The notes: a model not told the origin generated them from the letters alone. A DNA stretch of 16,910 nt from an uncultured Clostridia bacterium (GCA_947567585.1 CANONE010000031.1:1-16910); one strand, 5' to 3'. Shown: positions 7,522-15,560, counted from the stretch's first letter. Made by a program: numbers and translations.

Positions 7522-7535
7522 GGGAAATCTTTCCC
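7522..7535. promoter_or_regulatory. 14-bp palindrome between the two facing promoters, possible operator
   Basis: gggaaa (7522-7527) and tttccc (7530-7535) are inverted around a 2-base centre. The site lies between the predicted start points of the plus-strand (about 7500) and minus-strand (about 7550) transcripts, where a bound regulator could affect both operons. There is no direct evidence for a binding protein. Confidence 0.3.
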
Positions 7536-7556
7536 AATTCCCCACAATATAAGGTT

Positions 7557-7585
7557 AGTGTACCATTTTTCGAGGAACAAGTCAA
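7557..7585 (-). promoter_or_regulatory. Candidate sigma-A promoter for the pel operon
   Basis: On the minus strand TTGACT (7585-7580) is followed after 17 bases by TACACT (7562-7557). The -35 matches consensus in 5 of 6 places and the -10 in 4 of 6. The start would fall near 7550, leaving a leader of about 310 nt before the pelD TTG that includes the hairpin and palindrome at 7339-7385. Confidence 0.55.
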
Positions 7586-7691
7586 GATAAAGCGGATTTT
7601 CTTTGTTTGAATTCTTTTTGGCATGAAATAACATTTCAAAAAATTGGAAATTGATTAAAAATACTTTTTAGCTAAGTTGGGAGGCGCCACC

Positions 7692-9908
7692 ATGTGCAAA
7701 ATATCCGTTATCATTCCTATACATAACAGCGCGGCCTACCTCCCGGAGTGCCTTGGCTCCCTCTCCCGCCAAACCTTCCAAGACTTCGAGGCCATCCTGA
7801 TTGACGACGGCTCCACCGACTCGTCTGTGGATGTCTGCGCCGCATATGCCCAAGAGGACTCTCGTTTTGTCCTTTTGAGGCAGGAAAGGCAGGGGGTTTC
7901 CGCCGCCAGAAATCTGGGAATGGAAAAGGCCCGGGGGGAATACCTTTTCTTCCTGGACAGCGACGACGCCATCCACCCCCGGCTGCTGGAAGAGATGGCC
8001 GCGCTGTCGGGGGCCATGGGGGCGGACCTGGCCGTATGCCACTTCATAAAGCTGGACTCCCCGGGGGTCTCCGCCGCCCTGGCCCAACCCGGCGGCGAGC
8101 CTTCCTCCTGGGTAGCCGCCCAAGGCCAAGAGGTGGACTGGTGGTTTCATTTCAAATATTTCCAGGCGCTGACCTGCATAGGAGGCACGCTGCTGCGGCG
8201 GTCCTTTGCAGGGGACGTCCGGTTTGACCGGTCTTTAAAAAACGGCGAAGATACTGTGTTTATGCATCAGATGCTCCTACAAGGCCCCCGTACCATTGTA
8301 TTCCGGCAAGCCTGGTATTACTACCGGATGCACGGCGGCAACGCCATCGCCTCCCGGGAAGCCCAGATGGAGCCCCGCTTTTTCACGGCCTGGCGCGCCA
8401 TCCGGGACCGGGAGTATCAGCGGGGCCGGGCTGATTTGGGAAAAAACTGCCAGTGGGCCATCTGCTGGTCTATTTTGGAAAAGCGGGAGCGGTTTATCCG
8501 CCAGGGGGACCGGGAAGCCTCCCTGGCCTTTAAAGCCCATGCCAAGGCGGAAATGGCCCAGCCCCGCTTTAGGGAGCTAAAATTTGCGCAAAGGGCGCTG
8601 TTCCGGTTCCAGTACTGGTTTCCATGGGCGTACCCCTGGGTAATAGGCATGCTGCGGTTTTTCAAGGGAAAGCGCCCCTCGCTCTACGCGGGCCTAAACC
8701 ATATGTTTTGGTCCCTTATAAAGTGCGGCGGATTTCTCCTGCGTCCCACGCGCTGCCGGCGCTGGACCAGCCTGGGCATCCTCACCTTCCACTGCGCCGA
8801 CAATTACGGCGCCATGCTACAGGCATACGGGCTCAAGCAATACCTGAGAAGCCAAAACCTGGACGTGCAGCTGGTCCCCTATGAGCCCCCCTATATGACC
8901 GGGCGGCACTGGCTGGTGCCATATCTGCCGCTGGGGAATGTAAAGCGGCGGCTGCGCCATGCCTTGATTACCTATAAGCGGAACCGCAAGCATGCCGGCC
9001 TTCTCAGGGCCCGCCGGAAAAACATGAAGCGCTTTCGCTACGGCGTCTTAATGGACAAGGGCCAGCCCCGGCTGTTTTTCCCCTGGCAGCTGCGGCGCAC
9101 CGGCTACCGCTGCTTGATACTGGGCAGCGACCAGATTTGGAATCCGGAGATCACCCTGGGCCTGCGGCCCGAGTACTTTGGGGCCTTTCAGACGCCGGTA
9201 AAATCTCGGGCTGTCGCCTATGCCGCCAGCATTGGCAAGGCCGCGCTGCCCGCCGCCTATGACGGTGAATTCGCCAAGCTGGTCCAGGGGCTGAACGCGG
9301 TCTCGGTGCGGGAGGAGGAAGCCGTTCCTTATGTGCAAAGGGCTTACGGCAAAGAGGTTCGGGCCGTGGCGGACCCTGTTCTGCTGCTGGACCCGGAAGA
9401 CTGGCGGGCTGTGGCGGCCCCTGTCTCCCAGGACCGCTTTGTCTTCCTCTATATGGCTCTTTTTGACCAAGCCGTCTTGGACTATGCCTTGGCTGCCGCC
9501 CGGGAAGCTGGCCTGTCTGTCGTAGAAGTGCGGCCAGGCATGGCCCCGCCCAGAGAGGGCGTTATCAACGACTTCACCGCCGGCCCCGCCGAGTTTTTGG
9601 GGTATATCCAAAAGGCCCGGTACGTGGTTACCAACTCCTTCCACGGAACGGCTTTCAGCATTATCTATCAAAAACAGTTTACCGTATTCCCCCTAAACGC
9701 CCAAGACACCCGTATTCCCAATATCCTGCGGGCATACGGTTTGGAGAACCGGCTGCACCGGGAAGGCAATCCGGTGGATATCGGCGCGCCTATTGACTGG
9801 CCCGCCGCTTCCAGCCGGGGCGAGGCTTATGTGAAAGCCTCGAAAGCGTTTCTTTTAGACAGCCTGGGGGAATTCGGGCCCAAAACCAAGGAACAGGGGG
9901 GAAGCTGA
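7692..9908 (+). CDS. Fusion of GT2 glycosyltransferase and polysaccharide pyruvyl transferase
   Basis: A 738-aa bifunctional protein. The ATG at 7692 has GGGAGG 7 bases upstream; a TTG at 7677 lies within that site region and is not used. Residues 1-230 are a GT-A family 2 glycosyltransferase: SVIIPIHNSAAYLPECLGSL at the N-terminus, LIDDGSTD (36-43), metal-binding DSDD (89-92), and the catalytic-base type GED (185-187) before the WYYYRMHG segment. Residues 230-355 are basic and helical, probably membrane-facing. Residues 361-738 are a polysaccharide pyruvyl transferase (PF04230 type): LGILTFHCADNYGAMLQAYG (361-380), LGSDQIWNPE (477-486) and TNSFHGTAFSII (647-658). It probably adds a sugar and a pyruvyl or related group to a surface glycan. 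It overlaps the next gene by one base (TGATG). Confidence 0.9.
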   Translation: MCKISVIIPIHNSAAYLPECLGSLSRQTFQDFEAILIDDGSTDSSVDVCAAYAQEDSRFVLLRQERQGVSAARNLGMEKARGEYLFFLDSDDAIHPRLLEEMAALSGAMGADLAVCHFIKLDSPGVSAALAQPGGEPSSWVAAQGQEVDWWFHFKYFQALTCIGGTLLRRSFAGDVRFDRSLKNGEDTVFMHQMLLQGPRTIVFRQAWYYYRMHGGNAIASREAQMEPRFFTAWRAIRDREYQRGRADLGKNCQWAICWSILEKRERFIRQGDREASLAFKAHAKAEMAQPRFRELKFAQRALFRFQYWFPWAYPWVIGMLRFFKGKRPSLYAGLNHMFWSLIKCGGFLLRPTRCRRWTSLGILTFHCADNYGAMLQAYGLKQYLRSQNLDVQLVPYEPPYMTGRHWLVPYLPLGNVKRRLRHALITYKRNRKHAGLLRARRKNMKRFRYGVLMDKGQPRLFFPWQLRRTGYRCLILGSDQIWNPEITLGLRPEYFGAFQTPVKSRAVAYAASIGKAALPAAYDGEFAKLVQGLNAVSVREEEAVPYVQRAYGKEVRAVADPVLLLDPEDWRAVAAPVSQDRFVFLYMALFDQAVLDYALAAAREAGLSVVEVRPGMAPPREGVINDFTAGPAEFLGYIQKARYVVTNSFHGTAFSIIYQKQFTVFPLNAQDTRIPNILRAYGLENRLHREGNPVDIGAPIDWPAASSRGEAYVKASKAFLLDSLGEFGPKTKEQGGS

Positions 9909-11008
9909 TGGAACTGTTTACAGAAAAGCGGAAGTGCTGCGGCTGCGGGGCCTGCGCCGCCGTCTGTCCGCATACCGCCATCACCATGAAAAGGGACCGG
10001 GAGGGCTTTGCCTATCCTGTCTGCGACGCCGCCCTGTGCGGAACATGCGGGCTATGCCAAAACGTATGTCCCATGAAGCGGGCGCCGGAAGCCGCCGGCG
10101 GCAGTGTCTATCTGGGGGCCATGGCCCGAGAGGACTCGCTGCGCCATGGCAGTTCTTCCGGCGGTATATTCCCCCTGCTGGCCCAGGAGGTTTTCCGCCG
10201 GGGCGGGGCGGTATACGGCGCCGCCTATGGAGAAGGTCTCTCTGTGGCCCACCGGGAGGCCCTCTGTATGGAAAGCCTGGAAGCCCTGCGAAAAACCAAA
10301 TACGTGCAAAGCGCCATGGACGGCGTCTACATCCGTGTCCGCAACCGTCTGGAGCGGGGGCAATGGGCGCTTTTCTGCGGCACGCCCTGTCAGGCTCAGG
10401 CTCTCCGGCTCTATTTGGGCCGGGATTACCCCACCTTGCTTTTGGCGGGGCTGGTGTGCTATGGCACGCCTTCTCCGGGAATATGGGAAGACTATGTGAA
10501 GAGCCTGGAAAAGCGGCATGGAGCGCGGCTGACCAACTTCTCCTTCCGGGACAAGCGGGCCCGGGACAGCGGCCGCACCCGGGCATACACAGCCGGGGGG
10601 CAGGAGTACTGCGCTCCTTTGGGCGAGGACCTTTTTTGCAGGATGTATTTTCGCAATTATACCCTGCGCCCCTGCTGCCACAGCTGCAAATTCTGTACCC
10701 CGGACCGGAATTTCGACTTTACCTTGGGAGATTTTTGGGGCGCGGAAAAGGTTTGCCCCCAGGCGGTGGACGGCATGGGGCTTTCCCTGGTGATCCTCCA
10801 CAGCCAAAAGGCCCAGGCGTTCTGGAAAAGCCTGGAGGCTGGGGCTGTCCGCTTTCCCTGCGCCCGGGAGGATATCCTGCAGCCCCGCCTATGCTCCCCT
10901 ACTCCGGCCGCAAAAAACCGCCGGCTCTTTATGCGGGCGCGGCGGCTCGGCCTGGAAAGGGCCGCCCGGTTTGTGGGATTTGTTGAGAGACTACAGGCAA
11001 AGCGCTAA
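9908..11008 (+). CDS. FrhB-like iron-sulfur protein of polysaccharide loci (coenzyme F420 hydrogenase beta-subunit family)
   Basis: A 366-aa protein starting at the ATG sharing one base with the previous stop, preceded by a G-rich AGGGGGGAAG site. Two ferredoxin-type 4Fe-4S motifs lie at the N-terminus: C10-C13-C16-C20-P and C44-C47-C50-C54-P. The FrhB-type core follows: HGSSSGGIF (80-88), FCGTPCQAQAL (156-166), and a Cys cluster C256/C257-C260-C263 before FTLGDFWG (271-278). Family members occur widely in bacteria without F420, often next to pyruvyl transferases and glycosyltransferases, where a flavin/iron-sulfur redox step on a sugar or pyruvyl group is suspected but, to my knowledge, not shown. 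The tight coupling to the pyruvyl transferase fusion fits that association. Family call is firm; substrate is unknown. Confidence 0.9.
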   Translation: MELFTEKRKCCGCGACAAVCPHTAITMKRDREGFAYPVCDAALCGTCGLCQNVCPMKRAPEAAGGSVYLGAMAREDSLRHGSSSGGIFPLLAQEVFRRGGAVYGAAYGEGLSVAHREALCMESLEALRKTKYVQSAMDGVYIRVRNRLERGQWALFCGTPCQAQALRLYLGRDYPTLLLAGLVCYGTPSPGIWEDYVKSLEKRHGARLTNFSFRDKRARDSGRTRAYTAGGQEYCAPLGEDLFCRMYFRNYTLRPCCHSCKFCTPDRNFDFTLGDFWGAEKVCPQAVDGMGLSLVILHSQKAQAFWKSLEAGAVRFPCAREDILQPRLCSPTPAAKNRRLFMRARRLGLERAARFVGFVERLQAKR

Positions 11009-11024
11009 ATTCGCAGGAGGAAAT

Positions 11025-11669
11025 ATGCTGAAAAAGTGGAAAGAATATGTAAGCCGGGAAGCGGCCCGGTATAGGCAAGAAGAATGGCTTCGCTATAACC
11101 GGCGCAGGCGTGAACGGCTTAAGACCGCAGATTTCACCATCATTGCCTCTAACTGCTCGGGGACCTTCATGTACAGAGATTTGGGGCTGCGGTATCTGTC
11201 CCCCACCATCGGGCTGAGTATCTGGATGAAGGATTTTGTAAAGCTGTCTCAGGATCTCCCGTATTACATGAAGCAAAAGCTCGTCCAGGGAGACTTCTCC
11301 TTTCGCTGCCCGGTAGGCTTCCTGGGGGACGTGCGGATCAATTTTGTCCACTATGAAACCTTTGAGCAGGCCGCCGCCAAGTGGTATCAACGGGCGGGGC
11401 GGATCAACTGGGACAATCTCTTTTTCGTGGGCTCCGACCAGAGCGGCTGCACCCGGGAGACCATGCGGCGTTTCGCGGCGCTGCCCCATCCCCACAAGCT
11501 GCTCTTTACCCATGTTTCTCACCCGGAGCTTCCCTGCAGCGTTTACCTGCGAGGCTTTGAATCCCGGACAGAGCTGGGGGACTTCACCGCGTTTCAGAAA
11601 GGGTTTCTCCTGCGCCGCTACATGGACCAGTTCGACTATATAAAGTTTCTGAACCAGGACTTTCCCTAA
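11025..11669 (+). CDS. DUF1919 family protein, polysaccharide biosynthesis
   Basis: A 214-aa soluble protein. The ATG at 11025 is preceded by AGGAGG at 11015-11020; an in-frame ATG at 10971 lies inside the previous gene without a ribosome site. The family signature is clear: IIASNCSGTFMYRDLGLRY (39-57), LSPTIGLSIWMKDF (58-71), PVGFLGDVRINFVHYET (96-112), WYQRAGRINWDNLFF (120-134) and the late HVSHPE (163-168). DUF1919 proteins are common in capsule and exopolysaccharide loci, and some members have been suggested to act as glycosyl- or acyltransferase-like enzymes, but no reaction is established that I know of. It is the third gene of a tightly spaced set with the pyruvyl transferase fusion and the FrhB-like gene (17-nt gap) and is probably transcribed with them. 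No clear terminator follows. Confidence 0.88.
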   Translation: MLKKWKEYVSREAARYRQEEWLRYNRRRRERLKTADFTIIASNCSGTFMYRDLGLRYLSPTIGLSIWMKDFVKLSQDLPYYMKQKLVQGDFSFRCPVGFLGDVRINFVHYETFEQAAAKWYQRAGRINWDNLFFVGSDQSGCTRETMRRFAALPHPHKLLFTHVSHPELPCSVYLRGFESRTELGDFTAFQKGFLLRRYMDQFDYIKFLNQDFP

Positions 11670-11739
11670 GCGCTTTCACGGCTCTCTCTTTCTCGCATCA
11701 GGCCGGCGGGCGGTATACGCCCCAGAGCCCAAAAAGCTA

Positions 11740-11768
11740 TTGAAAACAGCCGCAATAAGTTGTATAAT
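11740..11768 (+). promoter_or_regulatory. Strong sigma-A promoter for the histidine kinase operon
   Basis: TTGAAA (11740-11745) is 17 bases before a perfect TATAAT (11763-11768), the best promoter match in the window. The start would be near 11775, about 50 nt before the histidine kinase ATG. It makes the kinase, HD-GYP-like and probably exporter genes a separate transcription unit from the glycan genes upstream. Confidence 0.75.
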
Positions 11769-11786
11769 ATATTTATAATGTTGATT

Positions 11787-11801
11787 CCCAGCGCCGCTGG
11801 G
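11787..11801 (+). promoter_or_regulatory. Hairpin in the short leader just before the kinase ribosome binding site
   Basis: cccagc (11787-11792) and gctggg (11796-11801) form a 6-bp stem around a 3-base loop, ending 4 bases before the AGGAAGGAG ribosome site (11806-11814). It lies wholly in the predicted 5' leader and could affect ribosome access or mRNA stability. It is short and may have no function. Confidence 0.35.
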
Positions 11802-11823
11802 CGGCAGGAAGGAGAGCGCTGCG

Positions 11824-13701
11824 ATGGATATGCGGGAGCTGGAAAAAAAGTGGGGGGAAACCGCTCTGCCCCTGGCGGTATTCGCGCCGGGAGAACCGCA
11901 GGCCGTATTTGAAAACCAGCCGGCCCTTTCCCTTACCGGCGGCGACCTGTGGGCGGCGCTGCCCGCCCAGGAAGCCGGCGCTCTGCGGGAAGCCATTGAC
12001 GGCCGGGCGGACCCGCCCTTCTTTTGCCATCTGGGGGAGAAGATTTATTCCGCCGTGCTGGTGCCGGAGGGAGGCTTCACCGTCTGCCTTCTCCACGACG
12101 TCACCGGCTACTATAACCGCACCCAGGACGCTTTGAACGAAGCCATTATGGCCAGCCGGGCCAAAACCAATTTCCTTTCGGAAATGTCCCATGACATTCG
12201 TACCCCCATGGGAGCCATTGTGGGGCTGACGGATATCGCTCTCACCCACCCGGACTCTCCTCTAAAAATACAGGAATGCCTGGAAAAGATTAAGGTGGCC
12301 TCCGGACATATGATGTCCCTTTTAAACGAAGTGCTGGACATGTCCCGCATTGAGAGCGGCCGCATTGTTTTACAGGAGGAGGCTTCCCATGTGGCGGACC
12401 TGCTCCATGAAATTTTGGTGGTGGCCAAGCCCCAGGCCAGCGGAAAGCATCTGGACTTCCAACTGGAAATGGGGGCTGTGGCCGGGGAGACTCTGATGCT
12501 GGACGCCGTCCGGCTCAAACAGGTCTGCTTAAACCTTCTGTCTAACGCCATTAAGTACACCCCGGAGGGCGGGTGGGTCCATCTGTATTTTGCCGTGGAT
12601 CCCGGCAGCGCCCCGGACAAAACCCTGATGACCGTGCGGGTTCAGGACAACGGCATTGGCATGAGCCGGGAATTTCTCACAAGGGTCTTTTCTCCCTTTG
12701 AGCGGGAGGAGCGCTCTGCGGTCAACCAGATTCAGGGCACGGGCTTGGGAATGGCCATCACCAAAAATCTGGTGGAGCTTATGGGCGGCGGGATTCATGT
12801 GGAAAGCGAAACCGGGAAAGGCTCCTGTTTCACCGTCGCCATCCCCTTTACCCTGGTTCCGGAGGAGCAGGGCGTATACCGGAGCTTACAGGGCCGGCGG
12901 GTCCTGCTTCTGGACGGGGACTCCCATCAGGCCGGCCTTACCGTCTCTATGCTGCGGGAGCTGGGGCTGGAGGCCGACTGGGCCCGGGACGCGGACGCGC
13001 TGATTACATATATCAACGACGCGGACCTTTCCGGTCTGGAGTACTACGCCCTGCTTTCCGTGGAGTCCATCCCGGACGCGGAGATCACGCTGCTGCTGCC
13101 GGATATCCGCCGGAGATTGGGAGGCGGCACGCCTATTCTGCTGCTAACCGCCAACGACTGGAGTCAGATTGAGTACATGTTTACCCGCTCCGGCGTGGAC
13201 GGCTTTATTCCCCTGCCGCTTTTCAAGAGCCGCCTGGCCGCGGGGCTGTCCTCCCATGGAGAGGGAACGGCCACCGGCCCGGAGGCGCCGCTTTCCACCT
13301 TCGACCTTACCGGCCGGCGCCTGCTGCTGGCGGAAGATAATGAGCTGAACCGGGAGATAGCGCAAGAGCTGCTCTCGGAATCCGGGGCTGTGATAGAGTG
13401 CGCGGTAAACGGCCGGGAGGCGGTGGATCTGTTCGCGGCTTCCGCGCCCGGCTACTATGACGTGATCTTGATGGACGTGCAGATGCCCGAGCTCAACGGT
13501 TTGGACGCCACCAGGCAGATCCGCGCTTTGGGCCGGCCGGACGCTTTATCCATCCCCATCATCGCCATGACGGCTAACGCCTTTGTGGAGGATGTGAAAA
13601 ATTCCTTGGACGCCGGCATGGACGCCCACATCTCCAAGCCTTTGGACATGGACCGGGTCTTCTCTACCATTGAGACTCTTCTGAGGGGGCGCGGAACATG
13701 A
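11824..13701 (+). CDS. Soluble hybrid histidine kinase with a degenerate and an intact receiver domain
   Basis: A 625-aa kinase with no membrane segment. Residues 1-100 form a small PAS-like or unrecognised input domain. The HisKA box is SHDIRTPMG (122-130, phosphorylated His123), followed by the ATPase domain: N-box LLSNAIKYTPEG (238-249), G1 DNGIGM (275-280), F-box FSPFER (289-294) and G2 GTGLGM (305-310). A first receiver-like domain (about 357-475) keeps an acidic pocket (LLLDGD, 361-366) but has YALLSVESIP (408-417) where the phosphoacceptor Asp should be, and lacks the conserved Lys. A second receiver (498-620) is complete: E504/D505, D551 in MDVQMP, T583 and K605. There is no output domain, so phosphate probably passes to another protein. 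The start has AGGAAGGAG 9 bases upstream. The next gene overlaps it by 4 bp, suggesting a shared pathway. Confidence 0.92.
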   Translation: MDMRELEKKWGETALPLAVFAPGEPQAVFENQPALSLTGGDLWAALPAQEAGALREAIDGRADPPFFCHLGEKIYSAVLVPEGGFTVCLLHDVTGYYNRTQDALNEAIMASRAKTNFLSEMSHDIRTPMGAIVGLTDIALTHPDSPLKIQECLEKIKVASGHMMSLLNEVLDMSRIESGRIVLQEEASHVADLLHEILVVAKPQASGKHLDFQLEMGAVAGETLMLDAVRLKQVCLNLLSNAIKYTPEGGWVHLYFAVDPGSAPDKTLMTVRVQDNGIGMSREFLTRVFSPFEREERSAVNQIQGTGLGMAITKNLVELMGGGIHVESETGKGSCFTVAIPFTLVPEEQGVYRSLQGRRVLLLDGDSHQAGLTVSMLRELGLEADWARDADALITYINDADLSGLEYYALLSVESIPDAEITLLLPDIRRRLGGGTPILLLTANDWSQIEYMFTRSGVDGFIPLPLFKSRLAAGLSSHGEGTATGPEAPLSTFDLTGRRLLLAEDNELNREIAQELLSESGAVIECAVNGREAVDLFAASAPGYYDVILMDVQMPELNGLDATRQIRALGRPDALSIPIIAMTANAFVEDVKNSLDAGMDAHISKPLDMDRVFSTIETLLRGRGT

Positions 13702-15554
13702 AACCCTATCAAGAGAGGTACATTGAAAACCTAAAGGAGGTTTACCGGCTAAACGCCCCTCCTGCGGAAATTCCCCAGGACGCCGCTCTTTACATGGCCC
13801 GGCGGGGAGAACGGATCCGGCGGGTGCGGGAGCTTTCGCAGGAGAACACGGCGCTCCTGCGGCAGGAGCTGTTTCCGCTCTTGGACAACATTGTCTCCGC
13901 CACCAAGGAGGACATTGCCGGTTTGGAGGATTTCGCGGCTCATCTGGTTTCCGGCGCGGCCCAGCTGGACATGGTTCTCAGCTATTATTTGCACAACGCG
14001 CTTTTGGTCTATGCCCGGCGCTGGGAAAAGCGGGACATGCTCATCCGGGAGCTCTACCAGACGGCCATGGCTCTTTTCTATATGCAGGAGCTGGCCAGTA
14101 AAGCGGAAAAATTCCCCTACCGCCCCAAAATGGCTTTGCTTTTTGGAGAGGCGGCCTCTTATGTCAAGCGGTATGACGAAATTGAGGACCAGGAAACCCG
14201 GGGGTATATCCACCGCTCCATGGCCAATTTGGCGCTGGTATACAGCAGCCTGAACGAAGAGGACGGCCGCCGGAAAATGGCGGCTATCCGCCGCTCTCTG
14301 CAAATTTTGCAGGATCCGGCGTATCACCAAAAATCCCCTGACCTGCCTTGGGATCTCTACATCTATAAGTCCCACCAGGAGCGCACCACCGCCGTAGGAC
14401 TTCTGCGGGCGGGCATCGCTTGCAGCCCCCAGGAGCTGGGAGAGGTGATGGAGTCGGCGGAATATGTGATTACCCGGCAAAATGAAAGCAGCCTGGCCCG
14501 GGGAGACCGCACGGCTCTGCGCTGGAAGTACAGCTACGAGGCCGCGCAGTACCACTGCGGCATACGCCCTCTCTCTTACCTTTTGGGCTGGATGGAGAAA
14601 GCATATATGGCCCGGGATGAATCCGACTACTCCCAGGAGGGCGTCTACCGGAATATGTTCCTGCCGGCCGTGTACGCCTCCTATATCCAGCAAAATCCCG
14701 ACTACCGCCTAAAAAAGAAAGAGGTTTTGGGCCTGATGTACCGGCGCATGGCGGCCTATGTCCGCAGTATGCCGGACAACCACCTGGGAGAGTCTACCTT
14801 ACAGCAGCTCTTAGCCTGCCTGCAGACCTTTGTGGAGTATCCGGATGGAATTCAGCAAAAAGACTTCCTCATGGATCTGGTGGTCTGCCGGAATATCGAC
14901 GCCTACGCGGCCTCCCGCATGGCGGCGGAGGTGGCGGTTCAGCTGGTGGACCAGGCTCTGGACCTTTGCCCAGACTTTTTAACAGGGTCCTTTGGCTGGG
15001 AGAAGGACCAGCTCTTTAGCCGCCGCCAAGAGCTGCGGGACTTCGCCTTTGAAAGCTGCCTGATGCACAATGTAGGCGTGCTGGTCTATGGCAACATGGT
15101 CCGGCGGATCGGCCGCAGCTGGCTGGAAGAGGAGAAGGAGCTCTACCAGTACCACGTCTTCACCGGCGCGGATATCTTATCCCAAAACGAGTCTACAAAG
15201 CCCTTTGTGCCCGCCGCATTGGGGCACCACCGGTTCTACAGCGGCCAAGGCGGCTATCCCCAGGAATACAGCCGGGAGCAGGACCCGGCCCCCGCTATGA
15301 CCGACCTCATCAGCGGCGCGATTCACCTCATCCGCCTGATGGACGACCGGGTATTCCTGACCGCCCAGCCGCTTCCTCTGGAAGCCGCCCTAGACCAGAT
15401 CCGCCAGGACGCCGGCGGACGGTTGGCGCCCCAAGTATCCCAGCTGTTGCTGGGCATGGAGGCATGGCTCGCCGAATACCTAAAGGACGGCCAGCAAAAA
15501 GCCTACCAGGCCGCTATCTCCCTGTTAAGCGGCGGCGTAAGGCAAAGCCCTTAA
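13698..15554 (+). CDS. Large helical protein with C-terminal degenerate HD-GYP-like domain
   Basis: A 618-aa soluble protein starting at the ATG in the 4-bp overlap (ATGA) with the kinase gene. Residues 1-420 are mostly helical and unrecognised, with a TPR-like feel around 110-260. Residues 445-560 line up with an HD-GYP phosphodiesterase: LMHNVGV (455-461) where HDxGK is expected, YQYHVFTGADIL (483-494), HHRFYSGQGGYP (510-521) where HHExxDGxGYP is expected, and LIRLMDDR (544-551). The HD Asp is Asn458, the following Lys is Val461, and the GYP loop is one residue longer. Some metal-binding His residues remain (H457, H486, H510, H511), but activity on c-di-GMP is doubtful; it may bind rather than cleave. 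Co-translation with a kinase whose receiver lacks an output domain suggests that it is the kinase's partner. Confidence 0.7.
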   Translation: MKPYQERYIENLKEVYRLNAPPAEIPQDAALYMARRGERIRRVRELSQENTALLRQELFPLLDNIVSATKEDIAGLEDFAAHLVSGAAQLDMVLSYYLHNALLVYARRWEKRDMLIRELYQTAMALFYMQELASKAEKFPYRPKMALLFGEAASYVKRYDEIEDQETRGYIHRSMANLALVYSSLNEEDGRRKMAAIRRSLQILQDPAYHQKSPDLPWDLYIYKSHQERTTAVGLLRAGIACSPQELGEVMESAEYVITRQNESSLARGDRTALRWKYSYEAAQYHCGIRPLSYLLGWMEKAYMARDESDYSQEGVYRNMFLPAVYASYIQQNPDYRLKKKEVLGLMYRRMAAYVRSMPDNHLGESTLQQLLACLQTFVEYPDGIQQKDFLMDLVVCRNIDAYAASRMAAEVAVQLVDQALDLCPDFLTGSFGWEKDQLFSRRQELRDFAFESCLMHNVGVLVYGNMVRRIGRSWLEEEKELYQYHVFTGADILSQNESTKPFVPAALGHHRFYSGQGGYPQEYSREQDPAPAMTDLISGAIHLIRLMDDRVFLTAQPLPLEAALDQIRQDAGGRLAPQVSQLLLGMEAWLAEYLKDGQQKAYQAAISLLSGGVRQSP

Positions 15555-15560
15555 GCTCCC

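Larger units (their letters stand above)
7239..7691. other. Divergent intergenic region between pelD and the GT2-pyruvyltransferase gene
   Basis: The left part (7258-7440) is GC-rich and packed with inverted and direct repeats. The right part (7440-7691) is AT-rich and holds candidate promoters for both sides. An imperfect direct repeat lies at 7311-7328 and 7341-7358 (14 of 18 bases the same). A minus-strand frame from a GTG at 7545 to a TGA at 7260-7258 is open for 95 codons but crosses the palindromes and has no convincing ribosome site, so I treat it as repeat sequence. Transcribed from the candidate pelD promoter, this region would form a structured leader of about 310 nt. Confidence 0.6.

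Noticed and set aside
7258..7545. 95-codon minus-strand frame starting with GTG upstream of pelD
   Set aside because: It runs straight through a perfect hairpin and an 18-bp palindrome, has no clear ribosome binding site, and its composition looks like translated repeat DNA. Kept as a repeat region.
7239..7556. Possible c-di-GMP riboswitch in the pelD leader
   Set aside because: The leader is long and structured and the operon is c-di-GMP-linked, but I could not find the GEMM-type conserved core by eye. A covariance model search would be decisive.
9934..10986. 350-codon plus-strand frame overlapping the FrhB-like gene in another frame
   Set aside because: The FrhB-like frame carries two perfect 4Fe-4S motifs and a coupled start; the alternative is Pro/Gly/Arg-rich with no recognisable motif.
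11670..11739. Terminator after the DUF1919 gene
   Set aside because: A short hairpin (gggcg, loop gtata, cgccc) is present around 11708-11725, but no U-run follows it.
13749..14693. 314-codon minus-strand frame antisense to the HD-GYP-like gene
   Set aside because: No ribosome site and no motif; explained as the shadow of the plus-strand gene, which overlaps the kinase by a coupled ATGA.
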